Source: Salinisphaera sp. G21_0
GTDB lineage: Bacteria > Pseudomonadota > Gammaproteobacteria > Pseudomonadales > Endozoicomonadaceae
Direction: 5' to 3'
DNA length: 64,000 nt
Assembly: GCF_017744115.1 (NCBI RefSeq)
Contig: NZ_JAGHQW010000017.1
Coordinates: 1 to 64,000, forward strand
In this document: positions 27,857 to 38,237 of the stretch, piece by piece
Numbering within the stretch: the first letter of the stretch is position 1
Layout of the letters: every line of letters begins with the position of its first letter
The notes under the pieces: generated by a model
The model's input: only the letters and a program-made list of their open reading frames with translations
Told to the model about the DNA's origin: nothing
Databases searched by the model: none
Translations under genes and position numbers: made by a program

Positions 27857-28672
27857 CTAATTAGACAATGCTGTTAAGGGATCTGGATAAACAAACTGAT
27901 AGTTTAGCGCTTTCTTCAATTTATCGCAGTTCACAAGACGATAGGGCATGGGTTTATCGATAAAGATGGGCGGCTCAATACCCATGATTTCGCAGGACCG
28001 GGTGTAGAGCTGACGACGGGTAGGATGCTCATCCGCTGAGGCGTTGAAGACTTCCCCAAACAGGTTTTTGGCAATGATCTGCCCAATGATTTGCAGGCAG
28101 TCTTCCCGGTGTATCATATTCACCGGATCGTCAGCGCCACCCAGCTCTTTGCCGGAAAAGTAGCGGCCTGGCTGATATTCACCGCCAATAAGGCCTGAGA
28201 AGCGAAGCACCGTGGTTTTTAGATCGTCATGGTCAGTGAACAGCTGCTCAATATCCAGCCAGGCAGTATCAGAAAAGGGGGACTCAATACGGACGGCATC
28301 GTCTTCCGTTACTTCAACGTTATTTTGCGGGTAAACGGAGGTAGCACTGATCAGAATAATCTTTTTAACCCGGGCTTGCTCAATACGGTTAAGCAGAGCC
28401 TTCATCTGGCGAAGGTAAAAGTGGGGTTGACCATCGCCTTTTCCCGGTGGAATGTTGATAAAGAGAATATCGGTATCAAGAAACGAGTCAATATCACCCT
28501 CAGGCTCTGGTGAAAGTCCGATTATATAAGGCTTCATGCCAACCGCAGAAATAGCTGCCAGCTTTTCCTCCCGGGTGGTTGACCCCTTGACTGGATAGCC
28601 ATCTTTCACCAGTCGTTCGCCCAATGGCATGCCCAGCCAGCCACAACCCAGAATGCTGATGGTTTCTTTCAT
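27857..28672 (-). CDS. NAD(P)-dependent epimerase/dehydratase-like (YeeZ-type) protein
   Basis: A cytoplasmic Rossmann-fold protein of 271 residues. The N-terminus ISILGCGWLGMPLGERL is a dinucleotide-binding turn of the YeeZ/extended-SDR type, with a later ILISATSVYPQ strand matching the catalytic serine and tyrosine region. The substrate is unknown; members are usually annotated as sugar-nucleotide epimerase-like. It is divergent from nfuA. Confidence 0.8.
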   Translation of the reverse strand: MKETISILGCGWLGMPLGERLVKDGYPVKGSTTREEKLAAISAVGMKPYIIGLSPEPEGDIDSFLDTDILFINIPPGKGDGQPHFYLRQMKALLNRIEQARVKKIILISATSVYPQNNVEVTEDDAVRIESPFSDTAWLDIEQLFTDHDDLKTTVLRFSGLIGGEYQPGRYFSGKELGGADDPVNMIHREDCLQIIGQIIAKNLFGEVFNASADEHPTRRQLYTRSCEIMGIEPPIFIDKPMPYRLVNCDKLKKALNYQFVYPDPLTALSN

Positions 28673-28844
28673 TATCGGTCTCTTGCTTGTCGAGGAAAAG
28701 GACGATGAATTGCAAATGCGAACTATTCTCGCTGATTGTTGCCATAAATGAAACAGTTTAGAATAACCGAGTTACCCGGTAGGGATTCTCTGAAGCGCCC
28801 CAATGACATAGAATAGCCATGAAGTTAATAGAGGAAGTGTTGCG

Positions 28845-29426
28845 TTGAACATTACATTCACTGAAGCCGCACAGAAGTATCTTGCCCAATTATTAGAAAA
28901 ACAGGGGGTTGAGGGGATTGGTGTACGATTGTTTGTCAGTAACCCCGGCACTCCTCATGCGGAAACCTGCCTGGCCTATTGTAAGCCGGGGGAAGAGAAA
29001 GAGGGTGATCTGACGCTGGAGCTTGAGTATTTCAACTGTCATGTTGAAGGCACCAGTGAGCCTTTTCTGGAAGAAGCGGTGGTCGATTTTGCCGAAGACA
29101 AGCTGGGTGGTCAGCTGACCATCAAGGCACCCAACGCCAAGATGCCCAACGTTAATGAAGACAGTCCTCTGGATATGAAAATCAACTATTTCCTGCAAAT
29201 GGAAGTGAACCCGGGGCTGGCTTCCCACGGTGGCGTGGTATCCCTGGTGGAGCTGGATGATGGCATTGCTGTTCTACAGTTTGGCGGTGGTTGCCAAGGG
29301 TGCGCTGCGGTTGATATGACCCTCAAGGATGGTGTTGAAAAAACGCTGATGGAGCGTATTCCGGAACTGAAAGGCGTTCGTGATGTGACGGATCACAGTA
29401 ATACTGAGAATGCTTTTTACAAATAA
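28845..29426 (+). CDS. nfuA: Fe/S biogenesis protein NfuA
   Basis: NfuA carries [4Fe-4S] clusters to target enzymes, notably under oxidative stress or iron shortage. The 193-residue protein has the degenerate A-type domain at the N-terminus and the Nfu domain at the C-terminus with cluster ligands C150 and C153 ([12 protein letters not shown]), followed by [12 protein letters not shown]. The start codon is TTG at 28845, supported by an upstream GAGGAAG and by alignment with family N-termini; no ATG or GTG fits. A terminator follows. Confidence 0.95.
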   Translation: MNITFTEAAQKYLAQLLEKQGVEGIGVRLFVSNPGTPHAETCLAYCKPGEEKEGDLTLELEYFNCHVEGTSEPFLEEAVVDFAEDKLGGQLTIKAPNAKMPNVNEDSPLDMKINYFLQMEVNPGLASHGGVVSLVELDDGIAVLQFGGGCQGCAAVDMTLKDGVEKTLMERIPELKGVRDVTDHSNTENAFYK

Positions 29427-29445
29427 AGCAGATCAATCCTAAGAG

Positions 29446-29478
29446 GGAAGTGGGGTCCACTTCCTTTCTCCGTTTTTT
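29446..29478 (+). terminator. Intrinsic terminator of nfuA
   Basis: GGAAGTGG and CCACTTCC form an 8-bp stem with a GGT loop, followed by a T-rich tail ending in TTTTTT. It lies 20 bp after the nfuA stop. Confidence 0.85.
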
Positions 29479-29520
29479 CAATGTTATGTCGATTTTACCG
29501 TTAGTGTTCGGTGTCACCCT

Positions 29521-30009
29521 ATGACGTCCCCCCTTATTACCCGTGCCGGAAAAGAAAAGCTTGAGCAGGAGCTTCAGTATCTGTGGCGAATTAAGCGCCC
29601 TGAAGTCACGCAGGCTGTTTCTGAGGCTGCAGCGCTTGGGGATCGCAGTGAGAATGCGGAATATAAAGAGGGCAAGCGACAGCTCCGGGAAATTGACCGA
29701 CGCATACGCTATCTGACTAAACGGCTTGAAATCCTGAAAGTTGTCGATTATTCGCCAGAGCAGGAAGGCAAGGCTTTTTTCGGTGCCTGGGTTGAGCTGG
29801 AAAGTGAAGAAGGTGAAATACTCCATTGTCGTATAGTGGGTGCCGATGAGATAGATGTAAAAAACAACCACATTACCATCGATTCCCCCATGGCCAGGGC
29901 AATGGTTGGGCGTCAGGTAGATGATGAAATCGTGGTCAATGCACCGGGTGGACGCAAGATCTGGTTGATCAATAAAATACAATATGACCCTTTTTCTGAT
30001 GATAAATAG
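29521..30009 (+). CDS. greB: Transcript cleavage factor GreB
   Basis: GreB enters the secondary channel of RNA polymerase and stimulates cleavage of backtracked RNA. The 162-residue protein has the coiled coil with the acidic tip LGDRSENAEY (the catalytic D and E) and the C-terminal FKBP-like domain (ITIDSPMARAMVGRQVDDE). The YLWRIKRPEV and VVDYSPEQEGKAFFGAWVE segments place it in GreB rather than GreA. Confidence 0.96.
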   Translation: MTSPLITRAGKEKLEQELQYLWRIKRPEVTQAVSEAAALGDRSENAEYKEGKRQLREIDRRIRYLTKRLEILKVVDYSPEQEGKAFFGAWVELESEEGEILHCRIVGADEIDVKNNHITIDSPMARAMVGRQVDDEIVVNAPGGRKIWLINKIQYDPFSDDK

Positions 30010-30167
30010 GTAAAGCTATGGTTTTTCAGGCTTTACTAATGGTATTTTTAACCCCTTTTGAAAAAAAGGGTAAAGATACCGGTATAACTCTCTGAAATAA
30101 TGGTGTATCTTCTCCCGCCTTTTTGAAATCCCAAGCTCATTTACTCACCCGGTAGTCCGACGGAACT

Positions 30168-30563
30168 GTGAAGCGTTATAAACAGGCCATTTTATCCAAT
30201 TTTTTTGTCACCGAAGATGGCAGTGCTGTGCGCCATCTGGTTGAGGCAAATCTGGATATTGAGTCAAGAAGTGACCGTACGCTTTGTACCGAAGTCCTGA
30301 ACAGTGACTGTCGCTACGAGGTGCTGGTGAATGGCCATCTATCCACTATCTGCATGATCTGCTCAGCGATTCTTGATCGAAGAATCAGCAATATGCCGGT
30401 GGAACGTAAAGTCAGTTATGGCAAAAAGCAGACGATGGAGATCTTTACACCACCGGATACCCAGTTATCGCTTCCGGGTGTGGTTGAGCCTGTTCAGGTT
30501 GAAGAGGGTAAAATGATCACTTCAAAAGAAGAACAGCCCGAACAAATCGAGCTGTTTATGTGA
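30168..30563 (+). CDS. Conserved-looking hypothetical protein with CxxC
   Basis: I do not recognise this 131-residue protein. The start is GTG at 30168. It contains four cysteines in the central part (CTEVL, DCRYEV, ICMICSAIL), of which CMIC could bind metal, and an acidic Gln/Glu-rich tail. No signal peptide or membrane helix is visible. It lies between greB and the convergent aroG gene, 17 bp from the latter. Confidence 0.55.
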   Translation: MKRYKQAILSNFFVTEDGSAVRHLVEANLDIESRSDRTLCTEVLNSDCRYEVLVNGHLSTICMICSAILDRRISNMPVERKVSYGKKQTMEIFTPPDTQLSLPGVVEPVQVEEGKMITSKEEQPEQIELFM

Positions 30564-30580
30564 GTTAAAATCAGTTCTGC

Positions 30581-31651
30581 CTAGCGACGTCCCGGCAGAA
30601 CATCTTTCAATTTATCCCTGATGTTGCGCAGCGTCTTCTCCGTTGTTTTCCAGTCAATACAGGCATCAGTAATAGAAACACCGTATTGCAGATCGTCCAG
30701 GTTATCAGTCATTTTCTGATTGCCCCAGCCAATATTGCTTTCCACCATCAGACCCACGATAGATTGATTGCCTTCAATGATCTGGTTGGTCACATTCTCC
30801 ATAACCAGTGGCTGCAGGGCAGGATCCTTATTTGAGTTGGCGTGGGAACAATCCACCATAATATTTGGCGTGATGCCGGCTTTTTCAAGCGCCTTTTCAC
30901 ACAGTGCAACACTGACAGAATCGTAGTTTGGCTTGCCATTACCACCACGCAGTACAATATGGCCGTAAGGATTACCTTTGGTATGGGTAACAGCCACTTG
31001 CCCCTGGCCGTTCAGCCCGAGAAAACGGTGTGGACTGGAAACAGACTGCAGGGCATTGATCGCCACTTCCAGTCCGCCATCGGTGCCATTTTTAAAGCCA
31101 ACGGCCGAGGACAGACCGCTGGCCATTTCGCGGTGAGTCTGCGACTCAGTGGTTCTGGCTCCTATTGCAGACCAGGCAACCAGGTCCTGAAGATATTGAG
31201 GCGAAATTGGGTCCAGCGCTTCTGTAGAAGCAGGAATGCCCATTTCGGCAACATCCATTAACAGGCGGCGACCGATATGCAGGCCTTCTTCAATTTTAAA
31301 TGAGTCATTCAAATGCGGGTCATTGATCAGGCCTTTCCAGCCCACCGTGGTTCTTGGCTTTTCAAAATAGACACGCATCACCAGATACAATGTGTCTTTC
31401 AGCTCTTCACTGAGGGCTTTCAGCCGTTGGGCATAATCTTTCGCCGCAGCAACATCGTGGATTGAGCAGGGGCCTATGACTACAAACAGGCGATGGTCTT
31501 TGCCATCAAGAATATTCCTGATCACTTCACGGCTTTCAGAAACCGTTTTTGCTGCTGCTTCAGTCATCGGAATCACAGCCTTAAGGCGTTCCGGACTCAA
31601 CAGAACTTCCTGAGATTGAATATTCAGGTCTTCAATGGGTAAAACAGCCAT
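30581..31651 (-). CDS. aroG: 3-deoxy-7-phosphoheptulonate synthase (class I DAHP synthase)
   Basis: The first enzyme of the shikimate pathway, joining phosphoenolpyruvate and erythrose 4-phosphate. The 356-residue protein has the class I alpha signatures VVIGPCSIHD, RVYFEKPRTTVGWKGLINDP, the GARTTESQTHREMASG active-site stretch and DCSHANSNKD metal-binding region. Which aromatic amino acid inhibits it cannot be told with certainty, so aroG versus aroF/H is a naming choice. Confidence 0.93.
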   Translation of the reverse strand: MAVLPIEDLNIQSQEVLLSPERLKAVIPMTEAAAKTVSESREVIRNILDGKDHRLFVVIGPCSIHDVAAAKDYAQRLKALSEELKDTLYLVMRVYFEKPRTTVGWKGLINDPHLNDSFKIEEGLHIGRRLLMDVAEMGIPASTEALDPISPQYLQDLVAWSAIGARTTESQTHREMASGLSSAVGFKNGTDGGLEVAINALQSVSSPHRFLGLNGQGQVAVTHTKGNPYGHIVLRGGNGKPNYDSVSVALCEKALEKAGITPNIMVDCSHANSNKDPALQPLVMENVTNQIIEGNQSIVGLMVESNIGWGNQKMTDNLDDLQYGVSITDACIDWKTTEKTLRNIRDKLKDVLPGRR

Positions 31652-31860
31652 GTGCGCGGTCCCGTTCTTTTAATAAGACTTGTTTAAAATCTCCTGATCA
31701 GTGGCCTGACGCCCCTGATGCCAGATGAAAATATGGCACCCATACTGACAGATTGTCACCTCACCCTGTATAAAGCCCTGGTAATTATGAGTTTTCCATT
31801 GGCCAGGTGAGGGTTTTCCACTTTATTCAAACTGACACAGGGCTGCAACCCTGGATAGGG

Positions 31861-32631
31861 TTAAAAAAGGTATTTCAGGCCCAGTCCGAGCAAAATAATG
31901 GCCAATATGATGCGCATGAAGGTATCCGGTAGCTTCATGCCGACACGGGTTCCCACATAAATAGCAGGGATAGAGCCAATCAACAGGCTGCCTAATAGCA
32001 CAAAATCAACATTACCCAGCCAGATATGGCCAAAGCCTGCCAGTAACGTTAACGGTACCGCATGAGCCAGGTCGCTACCCACTACCTTGACGGGTTTCAG
32101 CAGCGGATAGAGCAGGATAATAGCGGCAGTGCCCAGTGCTCCGGCACCCACCGATGAAAGTGTGACCAGAACCCCGAGGAAGATACCGGCAATAAAGGTT
32201 AATGTTGTCTGATATTGCTGTGGAATCATCGAGACACCAGAGAGCTGTCTTCTTTTCAAAAAAGGACTCATAAATAGCGACAGCGCAGTGAGGGTTAACA
32301 TTATCCCAAGGCATAGTGTTAGGATCGGGCTATAATCAGCGCTTCTGTCAAAAAAAAACTTGAGCAGCACAATTGTCAGGATTGTGGCAGGAAGGCTGCC
32401 AGCACAGAGCGTTTTGACCAGTGTCCAGTCAATACTTTTCTGGCGATGATGGACAATGACTCCGGTTGACTTGGTAATGGCTGCATACATCAGATCCGTT
32501 CCAATGGCGATATGAGCCGGAAAGCCAAACATTAACAGCAGTGGTGTCATCAATGAACCACCGCCGATACCTGTCAGGCCAACCGCAAAACCAACGCCGG
32601 CACCGGTGGCAATATATGTTAGAAAATCCAT
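31861..32631 (-). CDS. TauE/SafE-family sulphite/anion exporter-like protein
   Basis: An inner-membrane protein of 256 residues with about eight hydrophobic helices. The N-terminal GAGVGFAVGLTGIGGGSLMTPLL and a second-half SSVGAGALGTAAI repeat are the two TSUP family signatures. Members move sulphite, taurine breakdown products or other sulphur anions. It is divergent from cysB with about 213 bp between them, which supports a role in sulphur metabolism under CysB control. The ATG at 32637 two codons earlier is an alternative start. Confidence 0.85.
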   Translation of the reverse strand: MDFLTYIATGAGVGFAVGLTGIGGGSLMTPLLLMFGFPAHIAIGTDLMYAAITKSTGVIVHHRQKSIDWTLVKTLCAGSLPATILTIVLLKFFFDRSADYSPILTLCLGIMLTLTALSLFMSPFLKRRQLSGVSMIPQQYQTTLTFIAGIFLGVLVTLSSVGAGALGTAAIILLYPLLKPVKVVGSDLAHAVPLTLLAGFGHIWLGNVDFVLLGSLLIGSIPAIYVGTRVGMKLPDTFMRIILAIILLGLGLKYLF

Positions 32632-32784
32632 AAGCATCCCAAAATCTATGGTCTAAAGTTATAACTAGCCAAGGCGATGTTTGAAAATATTGACTAAAAA
32701 TTGATGATTCGCTGGTAACTATATTGACTGGCTTGTATTCTGGAAAAGAATTTAATGTCATTCTTTTATGCTTTATAGAACTAA

Positions 32785-33819
<1,035 letters not shown>

Positions 33820-33828
33820 CTACCTTAT

Positions 33829-33854
33829 AAGCGGCTTGGTTCAAGCCGCTTTTT
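33829..33854 (+). terminator. Intrinsic terminator of cysB
   Basis: AAGCGGCTTG and CAAGCCGCTT form a 10-bp stem with a GTT loop, followed by TTT. It overlaps the last codons of the convergent thioredoxin-like gene. Confidence 0.85.
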
Positions 33855-34119
33855 CCAGTACTTCCTTTACCAGCTTAAAATAGATGGTGTAAATCGCTGG
33901 CTCGCTGCCTTCTTCTTCAACAATAAAAAAAGGTGCTTTGTCTACCTGGTATAAATTTGCCAGTAAAGTACCTGTGCTGTCCGGGTCGCCATCAACGGCG
34001 GTGACGAATTGGTCAATGCGATTGATATGACCTGAACTCTCCAGTCTTTCCTGCACTTCCTGGCATTTTTTGCAGAGGTTGCCATCGGCCATTATCTTTT
34101 TGACCATGGTGATTTTCAT
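33841..34119 (-). CDS. Thioredoxin/glutaredoxin-like protein
   Basis: A 92-residue protein beginning MKITMVKKI with a redox-type CxxC (NLCKKCQEVQERL) and a following strand APFFIVEE, where the proline matches the cis-proline of the thioredoxin fold. The function is probably disulphide or metal handling, but the substrate is unknown. I chose the ATG at 34119, with GGGAG nine bases upstream; the frame is open ten codons further. The 3' end is inside the cysB terminator. Confidence 0.7.
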   Translation of the reverse strand: MKITMVKKIMADGNLCKKCQEVQERLESSGHINRIDQFVTAVDGDPDSTGTLLANLYQVDKAPFFIVEEEGSEPAIYTIYFKLVKEVLEKAA

Positions 34120-34287
34120 AATCCAGTTCTCCCGGGGGATGGTGTTCATTTGCCGGTGGTTGTTTATTGTAGCAGTGGCTATTTAGTCAATAATAGAATC
34201 AATATCTATATTTATAGGTGTTTATGCTATATTCTCAACCAGCCTGTCAGGCCGCAATAAGTCTAACCATCAAAGAGAGAATAACCA

Positions 34288-34890
34288 ATGGATGTCGTCT
34301 GTCTTGATCTTGAAGGTGTACTGATTCCGGAAATCTGGATTGAATTTGCTACCCATACCGGTATTGACGAACTCAGGGCAACGACACGTGATATTCCCGA
34401 TTACGATGAGCTGATGACCATGCGCTTATCCATACTGGATAAACATAAACTCGGGTTGAATGAAATCCGGGCAGTGATTTCCGGGATGAAGCCACTGGAA
34501 GGCGCTGTGGATTTTGTCAACTGGCTGCGCAGTGAATTCCAGCTAATTATCCTGTCGGATACCTTTTATGAGTTTGCCGACCCATTTATGGTTCAGCTGG
34601 GTCGTCCGACACTGTTCTGTCATCGCCTGGAGGTAGCAGAATCAGGTAAGGTAACCGGCTATAAGTTAAGACAGAAAGACCCGAAGCGCGCGTCGGTAAA
34701 AGCACTGAAAAGCCTCAATTACCGGGTTCTTGCCGCGGGTGACTCCTACAATGACACCACCATGCTCTCTGAAGCAGATGCCGGTTTTCTGTTCAAGGCA
34801 CCCGATAACGTGATTGCTGAGTTTCCTCAATACCCCTCAATTACCAACTACGATGATCTGCGTACAGCCTTGCGTGCGGCACGGGGTTGA
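34288..34890 (+). CDS. thrH: ThrH, phosphoserine phosphatase / phosphoserine:homoserine phosphotransferase
   Basis: A HAD-superfamily enzyme of 200 residues with motif I DLEGVL, motif II LSDTF, and motif IV AGDSYNDTTML. The DLEGVLIPEIW start is characteristic of ThrH, which dephosphorylates phosphoserine and can pass the phosphate to homoserine. It acts in serine and threonine synthesis. The upstream region is A+T-rich and presumably carries its promoter. Confidence 0.93.
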   Translation: MDVVCLDLEGVLIPEIWIEFATHTGIDELRATTRDIPDYDELMTMRLSILDKHKLGLNEIRAVISGMKPLEGAVDFVNWLRSEFQLIILSDTFYEFADPFMVQLGRPTLFCHRLEVAESGKVTGYKLRQKDPKRASVKALKSLNYRVLAAGDSYNDTTMLSEADAGFLFKAPDNVIAEFPQYPSITNYDDLRTALRAARG

Positions 34891-34985
34891 GGCATGGAGC
34901 GCACAGTTCTGTGCGCTACTCTGACAAACTGTTTGCATTGATATAAATTGATGGAAATTAACTTTTCCATCCAGTTATTGTCTCA

Positions 34986-35813
34986 ATGAATAAAATAACG
35001 GCAATAAAAATAGCAATGTGGTTCTGGCTCTGTTTGATCGCAGGATGCGTCGGTCAGCAAAGTATGCCTGAAGTCTATCCCGGAGACTTGCAGCAGCCAT
35101 TAAATGTTGTCGTTTATGATCAGACTTACTGGCCAATTTATACTTGGACACCGGAAAAATCAGTCACTCGAACCCTTAGAATTTATATTGAAGGGGATGG
35201 TCGTGCCTGGTTAAGGTCCAACCGTCCGTCAATGGATCCAACTCCGGTTAACAGACTTGTTCATCATTTGATGCTGAAGGATAAATCACCGGATCTTGCT
35301 TATATTGCCCAGCCCTGCCAGTACGTTATGAATGAGAATTGCAGCAGACAGGTATGGACGTTTAAACGTTACAGTCCGAAAGTACTTGTGGCTATGAATA
35401 CTGCTGTGGAATCTCTGAAAGCGAGTGGGCAGTATGAAAAACTGGAATTGGTCGGTTATTCTGGTGGTGGAGCGCTGGCTCTGTTAATTGCCGCACACAG
35501 AAATGATGTTATAAGTGTTCGTACGGTAGCGGGCAATCTCTCTCCTGAGTTTTTAAACCGCCTCCATGGTGTATCCGAAATGCCTGCGGCACTGAATCCG
35601 GTGGATTTTGGTGCTCAATTATCGTCGATAGCGCAAATGCACTTTTTGGGATTCCGGGATTCCGTAGTCCCGCTGCAGGTCAGCCAGCATTATTTTGAAG
35701 CATTTGAAGATACTTCCTGCATAAATATAGATAGAGTCAATGCAGATCATCAATCGGGTTGGATTGAGCAGTGGCCATTATTATTAGCAAGGCCACTGAC
35801 ATGTGGCCTGTGA
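34986..35813 (+). CDS. Lipoprotein alpha/beta hydrolase
   Basis: A 275-residue precursor with a lipoprotein signal peptide (lipobox LIAGC near residues 18-22), so it should be anchored to a membrane on the periplasmic side. The mature part has the nucleophile elbow GYSGGG with serine 159 and a late histidine (VNADHQSGW). The fold is that of an esterase or lipase; the substrate is unknown. It is convergent with pabB with a 12-bp gap. Confidence 0.8.
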   Translation: MNKITAIKIAMWFWLCLIAGCVGQQSMPEVYPGDLQQPLNVVVYDQTYWPIYTWTPEKSVTRTLRIYIEGDGRAWLRSNRPSMDPTPVNRLVHHLMLKDKSPDLAYIAQPCQYVMNENCSRQVWTFKRYSPKVLVAMNTAVESLKASGQYEKLELVGYSGGGALALLIAAHRNDVISVRTVAGNLSPEFLNRLHGVSEMPAALNPVDFGAQLSSIAQMHFLGFRDSVVPLQVSQHYFEAFEDTSCINIDRVNADHQSGWIEQWPLLLARPLTCGL

Positions 35814-35825
35814 CGATCAATGTTT

Positions 35826-37226
35826 CTATAAGCAGGTTTCCAACGTATTCATCAGGTTTTTTACTTTAGTAATGGACTCCTGGTATTCCGATTCACAATC
35901 AGAGTCAGCAACAATCGCCCCACCTCCCCAGCAATGCAATTCACCATCTTTTGCCAGAATCGTCCGTATGGTGATACTGGTATCCATATTGCCATCACAG
36001 CTGATATAGCCGATGGAGCCACAGTAGACAGTACGGGCTACCGGTTCCAGCTCCCTGATAATCTCCATGGATCGTATTTTTGGTGCTCCGGTAATCGAAC
36101 CTCCGGGGAATGTGCTCCTTAGCAGGTCAAATGCATCATAATCCTCCATCAGTTGGCCCTTCACAGTACTGACCAGGTGATGCACGTTGGCATAACTTTC
36201 CAGGGCAAATAACCGGGGTACAGACACGGTACCTGTCTTGCAGACTTTACCAAGATCATTTCTCAGCAGATCGACAATCATCAGGTTTTCCGATTGATCT
36301 TTCTGGCTATGTTGTAACTCTTCAGCAATGGCACGGTCTTCTTCAGGAGAACGGCCTCTGGGACGGGTACCCTTGATAGGCCTGGTGGAAACATGACCGT
36401 TTTCCAGTCGGATAAACTGCTCCGGGGAATGACTGAGAATGCTCAGGTCAGGACGTGAAATAAACGCAGAGTAGGGCGCTTTAGTGACGGTTCTGAGTTT
36501 TTTAAATGCTTCCCAGGAATCGCCGCCATAGAGCGCAGTAAAACGCTGGGTAAGATTTACCTCATAGCAATCTCCCGCCACGATATAGTCCTGAATTTGC
36601 TGAAATGCGCACTGGTATTCAGCCGGAGTCTGTGTCGGGGTGAATCTGTCGAGCAGTTTGAATGGTGAGCGGTCTGACTTCCTGACTTTATGGTCAATAG
36701 CTTTCAGAATTTCAGTTTTCAATGATTCGGGCATATCAGGATGAAACACCAGACAGGCCCGTCGTTCCTTATGATCACAGATCAGCGCCCACTGATAGAG
36801 TCCGACGGACATCAGCGGTGTTGAACTGTCTCGATGGGCTATTCGGTCCGGCTCAAGGTGTTCACACAGTTCATATCCCCAGTAACCAACCATACCGCCA
36901 ACAAAAGGCAATCCGGCATTGTCGACTTTGCTCATAGCACTAAGCCATTTAGACAATTGAGAAAAAGGTTCAGTTCCAGAAAAAGTTTCTGTTTTTTGTT
37001 GGATGAGATCTTCAATCATCAAATCACCTTCTGAGGTGAAGGTGAAGTGCATTTCGGGGGCGGCAGTCATAATGTCATAACGGCTGGAATGATCTTTATA
37101 GGCTGCCTGTTTGCCATCAAATACCGAGCTATCCAGAAAACAGGGATAAGGGAGGTGAATAAAATGTTCAAAGTAGAGACTGGTGTCTTCTTTATATTCC
37201 AGTTCCAGAATTGTCAGCGTCTTCAT
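35826..37226 (-). CDS. pabB: Aminodeoxychorismate synthase component I
   Basis: PabB converts chorismate and ammonia to 4-amino-4-deoxychorismate on the folate pathway. The C-terminal chorismate-binding domain is complete: PIKGTRPRG, HSQKDQSENLMIVDLLRND and FPGGSITGAPKIRSMEII. The N-terminal domain includes GGMVGYWGYEL. The PIKG lysine separates it from TrpE, which has PIAG. The open frame starts 28 codons earlier, but MKTLTILELEYK at 37226 is the likely N-terminus; no strong ribosome-binding site is visible. The amidotransferase PabA is not in this window. Confidence 0.9.
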   Translation of the reverse strand: MKTLTILELEYKEDTSLYFEHFIHLPYPCFLDSSVFDGKQAAYKDHSSRYDIMTAAPEMHFTFTSEGDLMIEDLIQQKTETFSGTEPFSQLSKWLSAMSKVDNAGLPFVGGMVGYWGYELCEHLEPDRIAHRDSSTPLMSVGLYQWALICDHKERRACLVFHPDMPESLKTEILKAIDHKVRKSDRSPFKLLDRFTPTQTPAEYQCAFQQIQDYIVAGDCYEVNLTQRFTALYGGDSWEAFKKLRTVTKAPYSAFISRPDLSILSHSPEQFIRLENGHVSTRPIKGTRPRGRSPEEDRAIAEELQHSQKDQSENLMIVDLLRNDLGKVCKTGTVSVPRLFALESYANVHHLVSTVKGQLMEDYDAFDLLRSTFPGGSITGAPKIRSMEIIRELEPVARTVYCGSIGYISCDGNMDTSITIRTILAKDGELHCWGGGAIVADSDCESEYQESITKVKNLMNTLETCL

Positions 37227-37382
37227 ACAGGTGTCCGAACAAAACAGTCGGCATTTTAACTGGAGCCGGGGTACTATGCCATCGCCTACAATCCATGAAC
37301 CAGCCATCAATTGCTAATATCATCTGTTGTTGCAATGGTTGTAGCTGTATAACTTCCCTGTTAGCAACTGCACGATAGTCTC

Positions 37383-38237
37383 TCAAATAGTACCGTTTCT
37401 AGGTGCAGTGGATGTTGGCGATATAGTGGATTGTGGAGTACTTGTTTCGATTATAGGAGTGTTTGTTTTGCTGGCGGTAAACTGCCGGGCGGCGTTGCCG
37501 GGAGCTGTAGGTGTTGGTGTTCCCTGAGAAGCAGTGGATGTTGGCGATATAGTGGATTGTGGAGTACTTGTTTCGATTATAGGAGTGTTTGTTGTGCTGG
37601 CGGCAAACTGCCGGGCGGCGTTGCCGGGAGCTGTAGATGTTGGTGTTCCCTGAGAAGCAGTGGATGTTGGCGATATAGTGGATTGTGGAGTACTTGCTTC
37701 GATTATAGGAGTGTTTGTTGTGCTGGCGGCAAACTGCCGGGCGGCGTTGCCGGGAGCTGTAGGTGTAGGTGTTCCCTGGGAAGCAGTGGATGTTAGCCCC
37801 ATAGTTGATGCTGATAGCCAAGAAGCGTGTGGAGTTCTTACATCAATTTTAGGAGTGGTTGTTATGCTCTTGGTTATAAATGTTTGGGTGGAAGGGGGAA
37901 TGGAATTGCTGACTGTTATATTTCTACCTCTGTGGACATCGAAACCCTGAGTATTTTCAGGTCCTGGCGAAGTTGTATTACCAAGTGACTGAGTTGGAGT
38001 TGACTTGGTCTCAGCGCCATTCAATAATCCAAATCCACCCAAAAGCCCTAATGTCGTGCCTCCGATAACGGCCACACCAAGACCAATAACAACGCCCCAT
38101 GATTTTCCATTGCTGGTTCTGAAAGATCCTCCTGTATTTTCACTTGAAGTTTTTGGATCCTCATTTATGGATTGCAAAGGTATTGATGTATAAGATGCAT
38201 TTCTTATCGTCGTTTCCAAGATATGACTCCTTAGCAT
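37383..38237 (-). CDS. Thr/Pro/Ser-rich repeat protein with one membrane helix
   Basis: I recognise no family for this 284-residue protein. Residues 1-46 are hydrophilic, residues 47-72 (WGVVIGLGVAVIGGTTLGLL onward) form one glycine-rich membrane helix, and the rest is rich in Thr, Ser and Pro. The tail has three near-identical 42-residue units containing GTPTPTAPGNAARQFAAS and TNTPIIETSTPQSTISP, plus a degenerate fourth at its start. There is no cleavable signal peptide, so the orientation of the tail is uncertain. Such mucin-like tails occur in surface or secreted proteins; function is unknown. Upstream is the prp operon, divergent. Confidence 0.6.
   Translation of the reverse strand: MLRSHILETTIRNASYTSIPLQSINEDPKTSSENTGGSFRTSNGKSWGVVIGLGVAVIGGTTLGLLGGFGLLNGAETKSTPTQSLGNTTSPGPENTQGFDVHRGRNITVSNSIPPSTQTFITKSITTTPKIDVRTPHASWLSASTMGLTSTASQGTPTPTAPGNAARQFAASTTNTPIIEASTPQSTISPTSTASQGTPTSTAPGNAARQFAASTTNTPIIETSTPQSTISPTSTASQGTPTPTAPGNAARQFTASKTNTPIIETSTPQSTISPTSTAPRNGTI
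37405..37782 (-). repeat. Three tandem 126-bp coding repeats
   Basis: Units start at 37405, 37531 and 37657, exactly 126 bp apart, and are almost identical; the sequence diverges after 37783 where a partial unit remains. They code for the 42-residue repeats of the Thr/Pro-rich protein. Near identity at DNA level implies recent expansion or homogenisation, and the copy number may vary between strains. Confidence 0.9.

Noticed and set aside
37405-37782. Regular 126-bp repeats as a CRISPR array
   Set aside because: The units are contiguous, coding and without unique spacers.
37431-37796. Cysteine-rich repeat ORF on the plus strand opposite the Thr/Pro repeat protein
   Set aside because: It is the antisense image of the 126-bp repeats. 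The minus frame has a proper N-terminus and membrane helix, and the plus frame has neither start context nor non-repeat sequence.
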